DNA of 64,000 nt from Ethanoligenens sp047722935 (GCA_047722935.1 JBDNZS010000008.1:7082-71081); one strand, 5' to 3'; shown: positions 8,034 to 17,156, counted from the first letter of the stretch. Numbers and translations are program-made. Notes: generated by a model not told the origin, from the sequence alone.

Positions 8034-9584
8034 ATGAAAAAACGCGCACTCATCAGTGTTTCAGACAAAACCGGCGTGGCGGCGTTCGCAAAAGCGCTGG
8101 AAGATCTCGGGTATGAAGTGGTGTCCACTGGCGGCACGGCGAAAGCATTGGCGGACGCTGGTGTGGCCGTGACCGGCATCAGCGATATCACCGGTTTTCC
8201 GGAATGCCTGGACGGGCGGGTCAAGACGCTGCATCCAAAGGTACACGCGGGTATCCTCGCCATACGCAGCAATGCCGAGCACATGCGTCAGATCAAGGAA
8301 TTGGGTGTGACCCCCATCGACATTGTGGCCATCAACCTTTACCCGTTTAAAGAAACCATTTTGGAACCCGGCGTGTCGCTGGAAGAAGCCATTGAAAACA
8401 TTGACATCGGCGGCCCGTCCATGATTCGCGGCGCGGCTAAAAACTGGCAGGATGTGGCGGTGGTCATTGACCCGACGGACTATGCTGTGGTGCTGGACGA
8501 GCTGCGTCAAAACGGGTCGGTCTCACGTGAGACGAAATTCCGTCTGGCGGCCAAGGTCTTTGAGCACACCGCACAGTATGATGCGCTGATTGCTGATTAT
8601 CTGAGAAAAGCACGCGGCGACCATAGTCTGCCGGACGCGCTTACCCTCACCTTTGAAAAACGGCAGGAGATGCGTTACGGTGAAAATCCGCACCAGCCTG
8701 CGGCATTTTACACCGAGGTAGGTGCGCCGTCAAACACCTTGGCGGCGGCAAAACAGCTGCACGGCAAGGAGCTCTCCTATAACAACATCAACGACGCAAA
8801 CGGCGCGCTCGACCTGCTCAAGGAGTTTGGTGAGGCTGTCCCGACTGCCGTAGCGGTGAAACATGCAAACCCCTGCGGTGTGGCGACCGGCGCTACGCTG
8901 ATGGAAGCCTATCAGCGTGCATATGAAGCCGACCCGGTTTCGATTTACGGCGGTATTGTGGCGCTCAACCGTGTGGTGGATGTCCCCACCGCAACCGAAT
9001 TGGCGAAAATTTTTCTGGAAATTCTCATCGCGCCGGGATTTGAACCGGAAGCGCTGGCCATTTTGGAAAAGAAAAAGAATATCCGTCTGTTGGAGCTGCC
9101 CGATCTCGCCAAGCCCAACGACCCGGAAACACTGGACATGCGCAAAGTAGTCGGCGGCCTGCTGGTGCAGAAACTCGACACGTTCCTGCTGGATGAAAAT
9201 GACCTGAAATGCGTCACCAAGCGTCAGCCGACGCCGGAAGAACTGGACGAACTGCATTTTATCTGGCGGGTAGTCAAGCACACCAAATCGAACGGCATTG
9301 CCCTTTCGAAAAACCACCAGACGGTAGGCATCGGGCCGGGGCAGACCAACCGTATCACTGCGTTGGAGTTAGCCATCAAATACGGCGGCGAGCATGTCAA
9401 GGGCAGCGTGATGGGCTCGGATGCATTCTTCCCATTCTCAGACTGTGTGGAGGCTGCACAGAAGGCAGGCATCACGGCCATCATTCAGCCGGGTGGCTCT
9501 ATCCGCGATGAGGATTCCATCAAGGCTGCCGACGCGGCGGGCATCGCCATGGTCTTCACCGGTTACCGTCACTTCAAGCACTAA
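8034..9584 (+). CDS. purH: Bifunctional AICAR transformylase / IMP cyclohydrolase
   Basis: PurH carries out the last two steps to IMP. The 516-aa protein starts KKRALISVSDKTGV, the N-terminal cyclohydrolase domain (about 1-195). The transformylase domain follows, with KHANPCGVA (about 281-289; Lys-His catalytic pair) and the C-terminal QPGGSIRDEDSIKAAD and TGYRHFKH signatures. The ATG at 8034 follows TTGGAGGAAATT; an in-frame upstream TTG lacks this ribosome site. It is controlled by the ZTP riboswitch. Three terminator-like hairpins lie directly after its stop, separating it from purD. Confidence 0.97.
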   Translation: MKKRALISVSDKTGVAAFAKALEDLGYEVVSTGGTAKALADAGVAVTGISDITGFPECLDGRVKTLHPKVHAGILAIRSNAEHMRQIKELGVTPIDIVAINLYPFKETILEPGVSLEEAIENIDIGGPSMIRGAAKNWQDVAVVIDPTDYAVVLDELRQNGSVSRETKFRLAAKVFEHTAQYDALIADYLRKARGDHSLPDALTLTFEKRQEMRYGENPHQPAAFYTEVGAPSNTLAAAKQLHGKELSYNNINDANGALDLLKEFGEAVPTAVAVKHANPCGVATGATLMEAYQRAYEADPVSIYGGIVALNRVVDVPTATELAKIFLEILIAPGFEPEALAILEKKKNIRLLELPDLAKPNDPETLDMRKVVGGLLVQKLDTFLLDENDLKCVTKRQPTPEELDELHFIWRVVKHTKSNGIALSKNHQTVGIGPGQTNRITALELAIKYGGEHVKGSVMGSDAFFPFSDCVEAAQKAGITAIIQPGGSIRDEDSIKAADAAGIAMVFTGYRHFKH

Positions 9585-9805
9585 GGGGGCACAGCCCCCT
9601 TTTTATGTTCAAGTGAAGCGGGATGAAAATACACACGCACAGCCTGAAAGGGGCACAGCCCCCTTTTTATGTTCAGGTGAAGCGGGATGAAAAATACACA
9701 CGCACAGCCTGAAAGGGGCACAGCCCCCTTTTTATGTTCAAGTGAAGCGGGATAAAAATACACACGCACAGCCTGAAAGGGGCGCAACCCCGTGTTCAGG
9801 GTTTC
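9585..9805 (+). repeat. Tandem repeat array of terminator-like hairpins (3 full units plus a diverged fourth)
   Basis: Units of 64-65 bp begin with GGGGCACAGCCCC, then TTTTTATGTTCA, a segment GTGAAGCGGGAT, an A-rich tract, CACACGCACAGCCTGAAA, and the next hairpin. Hairpins lie at about 9585-9599, 9649-9663, 9714-9728 and, altered, 9778-9789. Copies differ by a few bases, including one extra A in the third unit. The first three hairpins end in T runs and resemble intrinsic terminators for purH. A related array lies at 55592-55903. Confidence 0.9.
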
Positions 9806-9845
9806 TCGGCATTGCGATATGTACACACAGGGAGAGAAAACAATC

Positions 9846-11105
9846 ATGGATTTGTTGGTCATCGGCGGCGGCGGACGCGAACACGCCGTTATTAAAAAGC
9901 TTAAGCAGAGCCCCCGCGCCGGCACGATTTATTGTGCGCCGGGCAATGGCGGCATCGCGGCAGATGCAACCTGCGTACCCCTCAAAGCCACCGATGTGGA
10001 CGGTGTGCTGCGCTTTGCCCAAGAGCATAAGATTGAATTTGTGGTGGTAACACCCGACGACCCGCTCGCCCTCGGTATGGTGGATGTACTGGAAGCGGCG
10101 GGTATCAAGGCATTTGGACCGCATCAGGCGGCGGCGGCTATTGAGAGCAGTAAGGTCTTTTCCAAAAATCTGATGCAAAAATACAACATTCCCACGGCGG
10201 ATTATGCTGTGTTTGATACACCCGCCGCCGCGCTGTCTGCCATCACCGCCAAAGGGAGCTATCCTGCCGTCATCAAAGCAGACGGGTTGGCGCTGGGCAA
10301 AGGCGTTGTCATCGCACAGGATGTAGATGAGGCGCGTGCCGCGCTCCATTCTATTATGGAGGATAAGATATTCGGCGCTTCGGGCAACCGGGTGGTGGTG
10401 GAGGAATTCCTCACTGGGCCGGAAGTCAGCGTTCTTGCCTTTACCGATGGAAAAACCATCTGCCCGATGGTTTCCTCCAAAGACCACAAGCGTGCGCTGG
10501 ACGGCGACAAGGGCCCGAATACCGGCGGCATGGGTACGATTAGTCCCAATCCCTATTATACCGATGCAATTGCCGCACAGTGCATGGAGACGATCTTTCA
10601 GCCGACCGTGCGCGCGATGAACGCCGAGGGCCGCCCGTTTAAAGGCTGCCTGTATTTTGGCCTGATGCTGACGCCGGATGGCCCCAAAGTAATTGAATAT
10701 AACGCACGTTTCGGCGATCCCGAAACACAGGTGGTATTGCCGCGCCTGCAAAGCGATTTGCTGGAGATTATGGAGGCCGTCGCGGATGAGCGGTTGGCCG
10801 ACATGACCATTTGCTGGGATGACCGTGCCGCTGCCTGCGTGGTCGCGGCATCGGGCGGCTATCCGGGCAAATACGGAACGGGGAAAGCCATCACCGGTGT
10901 TGCGGCGGCCGAGACGCACCCGGATGTTACGGTTTATCACGCGGGCACAAGGCTTGCGGATGGCGTGCTGGCTACGGCAGGTGGGCGTGTGCTGGGTGTG
11001 ACGGCTTTAGGGGATACGCTTTCACAGGCATTGGATGCTGCGTATGCGGCACTTGGTGATATCCATTTTGATGGAATGCAGTATCGTACGGATATTGGGC
11101 GCTAA
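9846..11105 (+). CDS. purD: Phosphoribosylamine-glycine ligase
   Basis: PurD is the ATP-grasp ligase that makes GAR from phosphoribosylamine and glycine. The 419-aa protein starts MDLLVIGGGGREHAV, the N-domain signature. KADGLALGKGV and VVVEEFLTGPEVSVLAF are ATP-grasp strands, and NARFGDPETQ (about 299-308) carries metal ligands. The ATG at 9846 lies behind AGGGAGAGA; the longer upstream frame runs through repeat DNA. purD is the last purine gene and is set off from purH by the hairpin array, so it may be expressed at a lower or separate level. Confidence 0.96.
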   Translation: MDLLVIGGGGREHAVIKKLKQSPRAGTIYCAPGNGGIAADATCVPLKATDVDGVLRFAQEHKIEFVVVTPDDPLALGMVDVLEAAGIKAFGPHQAAAAIESSKVFSKNLMQKYNIPTADYAVFDTPAAALSAITAKGSYPAVIKADGLALGKGVVIAQDVDEARAALHSIMEDKIFGASGNRVVVEEFLTGPEVSVLAFTDGKTICPMVSSKDHKRALDGDKGPNTGGMGTISPNPYYTDAIAAQCMETIFQPTVRAMNAEGRPFKGCLYFGLMLTPDGPKVIEYNARFGDPETQVVLPRLQSDLLEIMEAVADERLADMTICWDDRAAACVVAASGGYPGKYGTGKAITGVAAAETHPDVTVYHAGTRLADGVLATAGGRVLGVTALGDTLSQALDAAYAALGDIHFDGMQYRTDIGR

Positions 11106-11137
11106 AACGCGCTTCGGCTTTCTTTTTTGCATAAAGA

Positions 11138-11172
11138 ACCGCCGCACGGCTTGCCGTGGCGGCGGTTTTTCT
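11138..11172 (+). terminator. Terminator after purD
   Basis: A GC-rich hairpin has its 5' arm near 11138-11149 (ACCGCCGCACGG) and its 3' arm near 11154-11167, followed by TTTTT. Confidence 0.9.
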
Positions 11173-11315
11173 ATACAATAAGGGTGGGGTTGTTTTTAGC
11201 CTTTGTTTCAGCGGCAATATCATTCTGCGGCAGAAACGCTGCGGGACGCAGAAAGCGTTCCGTATTGTTCACCTTGCAGGTTGGCCAAATGCCATGATGT
11301 AAGCGAGAACTCGTG

Positions 11316-12023
11316 TTACAGGAAAGAAGAAAACTGTTTTTCCATAGTGTTTTCCACGTTTTTCACAAGATTTGTTAAGGAAGTGGAGAAAAGGGGATAT
11401 TCCTGCGCGATCTTTTCCGGGCTGAGAGTTAACTTCTCTGCGTCTTTAAACGGTGCGACGCCTGGGCAGCTTTTTCCGTGCAAAATGTTGAACAACTGCA
11501 TTTTATCCAAGACCATTGCTGCGGAGGTCAACTGCGTAAACTGGCTTTTATTGATAGCAAACAGTCCATCCGGGTTTTTGTTGTTTGCATGATAAAGACC
11601 ACGAAAAACAGTATAAACTGCAAGAAACAGGAAATCGGAGGCGACCACAGTCAGTTCACGGCTGCCGGCGCATTGGAGCATATCGTATACGATATTGAGC
11701 GAGTTTTCCATCAGCTTTTTATTGAGGGTGGGAAGAAGACTTCCCCGAAACTTGTTGTCCTTGCCGGCGGCGTCTGGCTCCGGCAGATCTTCTACCGAAA
11801 GCATGACGCCGGTTCGGTCCGGAGAACGTCCAAGCAGATAATCGCAGGACACACCATAGAAGTCTGCCGCGCGTACGACAAATTCCAACCCGCATTCCCG
11901 GATACCTTTTTCATAATGTGAAAGCAATGCTTGGGAAATCCCCAGTTCCCCGGCAGCTTTTTTCTGACTGATGCCCATTTCTTTGCGCAACAGCGTTAGG
12001 ACGCGTGGAAAGTCTTTATTCAT
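11316..12023 (-). CDS. XRE-family transcriptional regulator
   Basis: The 235-aa protein has an N-terminal XRE helix-turn-helix (about residues 7-62; KEMGISQKKAAGELGISQAL and LSHYEKGIREC). A C-terminal region of about 150 aa follows that I do not recognise; it may bind a ligand or mediate oligomerisation. It is transcribed away from the histidine phosphatase gene. Its own promoter is near consensus. A short A/T-rich dyad over the -10 box resembles a sequence before the phosphatase gene, so it may control itself and its neighbour. Its target is not known. Confidence 0.85.
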   Translation of the reverse strand: MNKDFPRVLTLLRKEMGISQKKAAGELGISQALLSHYEKGIRECGLEFVVRAADFYGVSCDYLLGRSPDRTGVMLSVEDLPEPDAAGKDNKFRGSLLPTLNKKLMENSLNIVYDMLQCAGSRELTVVASDFLFLAVYTVFRGLYHANNKNPDGLFAINKSQFTQLTSAAMVLDKMQLFNILHGKSCPGVAPFKDAEKLTLSPEKIAQEYPLFSTSLTNLVKNVENTMEKQFSSFL

Positions 12024-12054
12024 GTCGCCGCTCCTTTATATAACATACAGTATA

Positions 12055-12083
12055 ATTATAGTAGCATGTGAGACTGTTGTAAA
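12055..12083 (-). promoter_or_regulatory. Promoter of the XRE regulator
   Basis: On the minus strand TTTACA (12083-12078), 17 bp and TATAAT (12060-12055) form a strong promoter. The -10 box lies in the palindrome TATAATTATA. A similar motif, TATAACTTATAC, occurs near 12130-12141 before the divergent gene. Confidence 0.75.
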
Positions 12084-12172
12084 GCAAATGGACGAAATCG
12101 GGGTTGTCGAAAATACACGAATAATAGCATATAACTTATACAGTTCGCACGAGAGAGGAGCATTCGATTCAT

Positions 12173-12853
12173 ATGAAGGCCTATCATTTGTATTTAATTC
12201 GCCATGGCATGACACAGGGAAACGACGAGGGGCGGTATATCGGCGCTACCGATCAGCCGTTAAGTAAACGTGGTGAGGAGGAATTGAAAAAACTCGCCCA
12301 AAACGCCGATTATCCCTATGCGGATGTCTTTTTTACCAGTCCATTGCAGCGTTGTGTGCGCACATTGGAGATACTCTATCCCGGTGCAAAGCCGCAGGTC
12401 GTGCCTGATCTGCGCGAATGTAATTTTGGGGCATATGAGAACAAGTCCATGGAAGATCTCAAAGACGATCCTTCCTATCAGGCGTGGGTGGCCGCGAAGG
12501 GGAAAAGCACGCCGCCGGACGGTGAACCGGTGGAATCATTTCAAAAGCGCTGCTGCACCGCGTTCGCTGGCATTGTAGACCAGCTGCTGCGTACGGGTTC
12601 CACCCACGCCGTGGTCTGCGCCCACGGCGGCACGATTATGTTTATTTTGGCGGCATTTGGCTACCCTAATCGCCCGTTTTACCATTGGATGACCGGTAAC
12701 GGACAAGGCTACGAAATCGTCATTACCCCACAGCTTTGGATGAGCGCGCAGGCGTTCGACATTGCCGCCCCCATCCCTGAAAATGCACCGCAAAACAATT
12801 TGGCAGGTCTGCGGGGCGTGATGGACGCTTTTGAAGACAACCGGCAAGAGTGA
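12173..12853 (+). CDS. Histidine phosphatase family protein (phosphoglycerate mutase-like)
   Basis: LIRHGMTQGN (about residues 8-17) is the RHG catalytic motif with the phosphorylated His. SPLQRCVRTLE holds the conserved Arg, and VVCAHGGTI (about 144-152) holds the second catalytic His. This branch includes CobC-like and broad phosphosugar phosphatases, and the substrate cannot be inferred. At 226 aa it is close to the usual ~200 aa, with an extra C-terminal tail of about 25 residues. It is divergent from an XRE regulator and followed by a bidirectional terminator. Confidence 0.88.
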   Translation: MKAYHLYLIRHGMTQGNDEGRYIGATDQPLSKRGEEELKKLAQNADYPYADVFFTSPLQRCVRTLEILYPGAKPQVVPDLRECNFGAYENKSMEDLKDDPSYQAWVAAKGKSTPPDGEPVESFQKRCCTAFAGIVDQLLRTGSTHAVVCAHGGTIMFILAAFGYPNRPFYHWMTGNGQGYEIVITPQLWMSAQAFDIAAPIPENAPQNNLAGLRGVMDAFEDNRQE

Positions 12854-12887
12854 GCGGCTGGTGCGGGACAATCCAGATATGCATTAA

Positions 12888-12929
12888 AAATCCCCCGTGC
12901 GCCATCTTGAAATGGCGGGCGGGGGATTT
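12888..12929. terminator. Bidirectional terminator
   Basis: AAATCCCCCG..CGCCAT pairs with ATGGCG..CGGGGGATTT, with a symmetric 2-nt interior bulge. T-rich tracts follow on both strands, so it ends both the phosphatase gene and the convergent small gene at 12933. Confidence 0.9.
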
Positions 12930-12932
12930 GCT

Positions 12933-13100
12933 TTAATTTTTAGCGCCATGGTCGTCTATGGTCTGCTGCGCCTTTTGCACCATGTTGTGAAAGGTTTTCA
13001 TTTGTCTATGCGTTTGATTGGGACGTGCGGTATTGTCCTGGGCGGAGTTGTGCCCCGGCTGGAACTCCGGTCCGCCTCCTCGGAATGGGCGTGCTTCCAT
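12933..13100 (-). CDS. Small protein of 55 aa, unknown
   Basis: The frame runs from ATG at 13100 to TAA at 12933. AGGAGGG lies 7 nt before the ATG, a SigA promoter lies about 20-50 bp upstream, and a terminator follows within a few bases, so this is a complete single-gene unit. The N-terminal half is Gly/Pro/Asn-rich (FRGGGPEFQPG); the C-terminal half is a probable amphipathic helix (MKTFHNMVQKAQQTIDDHG). No Cys, no membrane segment and no signal peptide are present. I recognise no family. Confidence 0.65.
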   Translation of the reverse strand: MEARPFRGGGPEFQPGHNSAQDNTARPNQTHRQMKTFHNMVQKAQQTIDDHGAKN

Positions 13101-13120
13101 GTCGCAGCCCTCCTGTTTTT

Positions 13121-13154
13121 ACTATAAATTTGTCATCTGTCGACGACAAATTTA
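13121..13154 (-). promoter_or_regulatory. Promoter with overlapping dyad before the 55-aa gene
   Basis: On the minus strand TTGTCG (13149-13144), 17 bp and TATAGT (13126-13121) form the promoter. A perfect 10-bp inverted repeat, TAAATTTGTC (13125-13134) and GACAAATTTA (13145-13154), covers the spacer and both boxes, as an operator would. It does not match the Gram-positive LexA box. Confidence 0.6.
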
Positions 13155-13228
13155 GTTTTCCCACACATTGGCGCTGCATACATGTGGGGGCAAAAACAGA
13201 ATTTTTTGTTTTGAAAAGGATTGCACCG

Positions 13229-15334
13229 TTAATTGAATACGATACCGCTGTCGGCAAACAGCGCATTTACAGCTTTGCGTAGTCCCGCATGTTCGCTCCG
13301 GGACAGCGCGGGATCTTTTTGGAGTAAGGTGTCGGCGGCGCGGCGCGCTTCCCGCAGGATATTCATATCGCCTATCAGGTCGGCAATCGTGAGTGCGGGC
13401 AGACCGTGCTGTCTTTTGCCAAAAAAGTCGCCCGGACCGCGCAGCTTCAAGTCCTGCTCCGCAATGGCGAATCCATCGGTGGTTTTACAGAGGGTCTGGA
13501 GCCGTTTGCGTGTCAGTGTGTCCTCCGCGTCGGAAATTAAAATGCAATGCGACTGCGCAGCGCCGCGTCCTACCCGGCCGCGCAGCTGATGCAATTGTGA
13601 CAAACCGAACCGTTCCGCATTTTCCACCACCATGACCGTGGCGTTCGGCACGTCCACGCCCACCTCGATGACGGTGGTGGACACCAGCAGTTTGCATTCT
13701 CCGGATGCAAATGCCCGCATGACCTGCTCTTTTTCACGCGGCGGCATTTTTCCATGCAGTAGGCCTACCGGCATCCCCGCAAATGTGCTCGCTGCCAGTT
13801 CCTCCCGCAGCTGCACAGCGGCTGCCAATCCGCTCTCGTCGGACTCAACCAGCGGGCAGACGACATATGCCTGTAATCCTTGCTCCAACTGGGCGCGCAG
13901 AAACCGGTAGATGCGGGCGTGCATTTTGCTTCCCACCAGATACGTTTTGATCGGCCGCCGGCCCGCAGGCAATTCATCGAGCACCGATACATCCAAATCG
14001 CCATAGACCATCAGCGAAAGTGTACGCGGAATGGGTGTTGCCGACATAATGAGCATATGCGGGGCGGATTGCGCTGTGCCTGCCGTCTGCGTTTCCGGGA
14101 GTGTATCGGAATCGACGGCGGGCGCGCTCCCGCCTTTGGCTGCCAGCGCCGCCCGCTGTGCCACGCCGAATCGGTGTTGTTCATCGGTGATAACCAACCC
14201 CAGACGGTGGAATGTCACATCCCGCTGGAGCAGGGCGTGGGTGCCGACTGCCAGATGCACCGAGCCATCCGCCAATGCGGCTTTGATTTCTTTTTTTTGT
14301 GCGGCAGGCAGGCCGCCGGTAAGCAGACCCACCTGCAAGCCGCTGGGCGCAAGCAGCCTTTTTAGATTTTGTGCATGTTGGGAGGCGAGGATTTCCGTGG
14401 GTGCCATCAATGCCGCTTGCAGGCCGTTGGCGTGTGCCAGTACGCAGAGTGCCGCCGCCACCAGCGTTTTGCCTGACCCCACGTCGCCCTCAATCAGCCG
14501 GTTCATCGGCACGGCACACTCCATGTCGGCGGCGGCTTGCGCAATGGCACGACGCTGCGCGTTGGTAGGCACATAGGGTAAGGACGCAAAAAACGGGGTA
14601 AAGTCATACGCAGGCAAACAACGAAGCGCATTGTTGCCGGTCTGACGATGGCGCAGTAATCCCATCCCCAGCAACAGCGCCAACAATTCTCCGAACACCA
14701 GACGACGGCGTGCGGCGGTAAGCGCCTGCGTATCCTTTGGAAAATGAATGTTTTGCAGCGCATAATCCACAGGGCACAAGTGATGTTCCGCCCGTAAATC
14801 GTTGGGCAATGGATCGGAGACGGCATGCGCTTCCATCAAATGCAGCGCCTCCCGCACGGCATCCGCCACCGCGCGAGAGGATAGCCCCGCTGTCGCTGCG
14901 TAGACAGGGCGCAGACCGGGATTGCGATCGGCAGGCACACATTCCGGTGCTGTCATTGTTTTCTTGAACGCCGTGCCGCTCACGTGCCCATACAGGAAGT
15001 AAGGCATCCCCTCTTTCAGCAGATTCGCGGCGTACTTGTTGTTAAAGAAAACGACCTCCAGTATGCCGCTGTCATCTGCCGTGCGCACTTTGCAGAGCAA
15101 CATGCCGCCGCGCGCCCGCGTCACCTGTGCAGGTGCCATTACCACCACGCGAACACAGCACACTTCTCCAAGCTGAACCTGTGCGATCGGGACAGGTGTG
15201 GTAAAGTCTTCATATCCTCGCGGGTAAGTGTGCAGCAAATCGCGTACCGTGCGCACACGCAATTTCGCAAACAGCGCCGCCCGTTTGGGGCCTATGCCGC
15301 GCAGGGTCTGCATATCCCGCGCCAGTTCCTCCAT
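13229..15334 (-). CDS. recG: ATP-dependent DNA helicase RecG
   Basis: RecG remodels stalled forks and branched recombination intermediates. The 701-aa product has an N-terminal wedge/OB region with LRGIGPKRAALFAKL near the start, then Walker A EGDVGSGKTLVAAAL, motif II ITDEQHRFGV, motif III SATPIPRTL and motif VI LRGRVGRG. The start at 15334 is preferred because GGAGG lies 6 nt before it; two earlier in-frame starts precede or overlap that site. The gene lies behind a terminator that follows fakA, so it depends on read-through or on a promoter I could not place with confidence. Confidence 0.96.
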   Translation of the reverse strand: MEELARDMQTLRGIGPKRAALFAKLRVRTVRDLLHTYPRGYEDFTTPVPIAQVQLGEVCCVRVVVMAPAQVTRARGGMLLCKVRTADDSGILEVVFFNNKYAANLLKEGMPYFLYGHVSGTAFKKTMTAPECVPADRNPGLRPVYAATAGLSSRAVADAVREALHLMEAHAVSDPLPNDLRAEHHLCPVDYALQNIHFPKDTQALTAARRRLVFGELLALLLGMGLLRHRQTGNNALRCLPAYDFTPFFASLPYVPTNAQRRAIAQAAADMECAVPMNRLIEGDVGSGKTLVAAALCVLAHANGLQAALMAPTEILASQHAQNLKRLLAPSGLQVGLLTGGLPAAQKKEIKAALADGSVHLAVGTHALLQRDVTFHRLGLVITDEQHRFGVAQRAALAAKGGSAPAVDSDTLPETQTAGTAQSAPHMLIMSATPIPRTLSLMVYGDLDVSVLDELPAGRRPIKTYLVGSKMHARIYRFLRAQLEQGLQAYVVCPLVESDESGLAAAVQLREELAASTFAGMPVGLLHGKMPPREKEQVMRAFASGECKLLVSTTVIEVGVDVPNATVMVVENAERFGLSQLHQLRGRVGRGAAQSHCILISDAEDTLTRKRLQTLCKTTDGFAIAEQDLKLRGPGDFFGKRQHGLPALTIADLIGDMNILREARRAADTLLQKDPALSRSEHAGLRKAVNALFADSGIVFN

Positions 15335-15352
15335 GCGCATCCTCCGTGATAA

Positions 15353-15382
15353 CAAAAAGCGGCAGGGATGTTTACCTGCCGC
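15353..15382 (-). terminator. Terminator after fakA
   Basis: On the minus strand GCGGCAGG pairs with CCTGCCGC around an 8-nt loop and is followed by TTTTTG. It lies only about 20 bp before recG. Confidence 0.85.
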
Positions 15383-15473
15383 GCATTTTTCTGAAAAATA
15401 TACTGCCCTTATTGGCAGCAGCCCCCGCCGGATTGACCAGGGTATTGATCATACGGCAGTACCCATTACGTGG

Positions 15474-17078
15474 TCATTCAACGGATAGAATAAAACTGTA
15501 GACCGGCTGCCCACCGTTGATGACATTGACTTCGGCCTGCGGAAACCGCCCCGCAATTTCTGCGCGTACCGTTTCAGCCTGTGTCGCACTGGCGCCGTCC
15601 CCGTATAGGATGGTGATGAATGTTGTGGATTTGTCCGCCATGTCCCGCAGCAGTTTGACCGTGGCGTGCACTGCATTACTGTCGGTAAAGGCAACACGGC
15701 CCTCTTTTAAGGCAAGTATCTCATCCTTGTGAATACGTTTGCCGTCAAATTCAGTGTCCCGCGCGGCATATGTCACAAGCCCGGTGCGCACCTTATTGTA
15801 GGCGGATTCCATCGTCAACAGGTTTTGGTCGGCATCCGCGTCGGGCTGATAGGCCAGCATGGCAGTCATCCCCTGAGGGATGGTTTTGGTGTGAAGCACA
15901 CGGGCCTTGCCGGCGGAAAGCGCCGCTGCCTGTTCAGCCGCCATTAGGATGTTCTTATTGTTTGGCAGGACAAAAACAGTTTGCGCGCCCACGCTCTCCA
16001 CCGCTTTCAGAATGTCCTCGGTGCTGGGATTCATTGTCTGCCCACCTTCGACCACTGCGTTCACGCCCAGATCGCGGAAAACGTCCACCACGCCTTTTCC
16101 GGAAGCTACCGTGACGAATCCGATCGACTCTAACGGCGTGCCGGTGGCTTTTTCACGGTGCTGCTCATGCATATTGTCGATTTTTAGATCGGTTAGGAAT
16201 CCGAAGGTCAGCGCTTCTTCAAGGGCTCTTCCAGGGTGGTCGGTATGACAATGAACTTTAATGAAATCCATATCTTCAGCTACCAGCACGCAATCCCCTA
16301 TTGATTCGAGGAATGCGCGCAGTGCGAGCGGATCTTTGCCTTCGCTGCCTTTGTATTTGTTGATGATGAATTCCGTGCAATAGGTGAATGCGCTTTCATC
16401 CTCGGCCTCGCCCACGGCATCGTTGCGCACGGGTGCAGACGTTTCGGGGATGACGATAGCAGATTTGCCTTCAAGTGCGTCCAGCATGGCGGAAAGGATA
16501 ATGACCAACCCTTGTCCGCCGGAATCCACTACGCCCGCCTTTTTCAGCACCGGCAGCATGTCGGGTGTGCGAGAAAGGGTATCCTTTGCCTGCTCCACCG
16601 TTGCCAAAAAGACAGCATGGGCGTCCTCGCCGCTGTTCGCACTGGCGGCGGCAGCAGCAGAGGCCTCACGTGCTACCGTGAGGATAGTGCCCTCTGCGGG
16701 TTTCATCACAGCTTTATATGCCGCGTCTACGCCGCCCTGCATTGCGGCAGCCCAATCGGCACCGTCTGCTTCTTCTCTGTCTTTAAGCGCGAGCGCCATG
16801 CCTCGTACCAGCAGGGAAAGAATGACGCCGGAATTGCCGCGCGCACCGCGCAGCAGGGCTGTCGCGGCGGCCTGCGCCACTTCGCCCACATTGCCGTCTA
16901 CAGAGGTAAGCGCGTGCGCGCACGCGCCCATGGTGCGGGACATGTTCGAACCGGTGTCGCCGTCTGGAACGGGGAAGACATTCAGCGTGTTCACCTGCTC
17001 GGCCTGTGCCGCGATGGCCTGCGCCGCCGACTGGAACATCTGTTTGAGCATCACTCCAGTGATGGTGTGATTTTCCAT
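15474..17078 (-). CDS. fakA: DAK2-domain fatty acid kinase catalytic subunit (YloV/FakA)
   Basis: FakA phosphorylates exogenous fatty acids carried by DegV/FakB proteins. The N-terminal Dak2 domain (about 1-200) contains NVFPVPDGDTGSNMSRT with the metal-binding Asp residues and LLRGARGNSGVI. A middle domain and a DegV-like C-terminal domain follow, for a total of 534 aa. The ATG at 17078 is chosen over an upstream GTG because AAAGGTGG then lies at a suitable distance. Placement directly after the Asp23-family gene matches the yloU-yloV pair of Bacillus. No fakB is in the window. It may feed fatty acids into the pathway encoded farther along. Confidence 0.93.
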   Translation of the reverse strand: MENHTITGVMLKQMFQSAAQAIAAQAEQVNTLNVFPVPDGDTGSNMSRTMGACAHALTSVDGNVGEVAQAAATALLRGARGNSGVILSLLVRGMALALKDREEADGADWAAAMQGGVDAAYKAVMKPAEGTILTVAREASAAAAASANSGEDAHAVFLATVEQAKDTLSRTPDMLPVLKKAGVVDSGGQGLVIILSAMLDALEGKSAIVIPETSAPVRNDAVGEAEDESAFTYCTEFIINKYKGSEGKDPLALRAFLESIGDCVLVAEDMDFIKVHCHTDHPGRALEEALTFGFLTDLKIDNMHEQHREKATGTPLESIGFVTVASGKGVVDVFRDLGVNAVVEGGQTMNPSTEDILKAVESVGAQTVFVLPNNKNILMAAEQAAALSAGKARVLHTKTIPQGMTAMLAYQPDADADQNLLTMESAYNKVRTGLVTYAARDTEFDGKRIHKDEILALKEGRVAFTDSNAVHATVKLLRDMADKSTTFITILYGDGASATQAETVRAEIAGRFPQAEVNVINGGQPVYSFILSVE

Positions 17079-17156
17079 GTTGATTGCCACCTTTTTTGCT
17101 TGATACAGGACGTTCGCCCTTGTACACCGACCGGCTCCATTTATGACGCAGACCGG

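Noticed and set aside
9585..9805. CRISPR array
   Set aside because: Units are directly abutting with no variable spacers and no cas genes; it is a plain tandem repeat.
13121..13154. LexA/SOS box before the 55-aa gene next to recG
   Set aside because: The dyad TAAATTTGTC-N10-GACAAATTTA does not fit the Gram-positive LexA consensus (CGAAC-N4-GTTCG).
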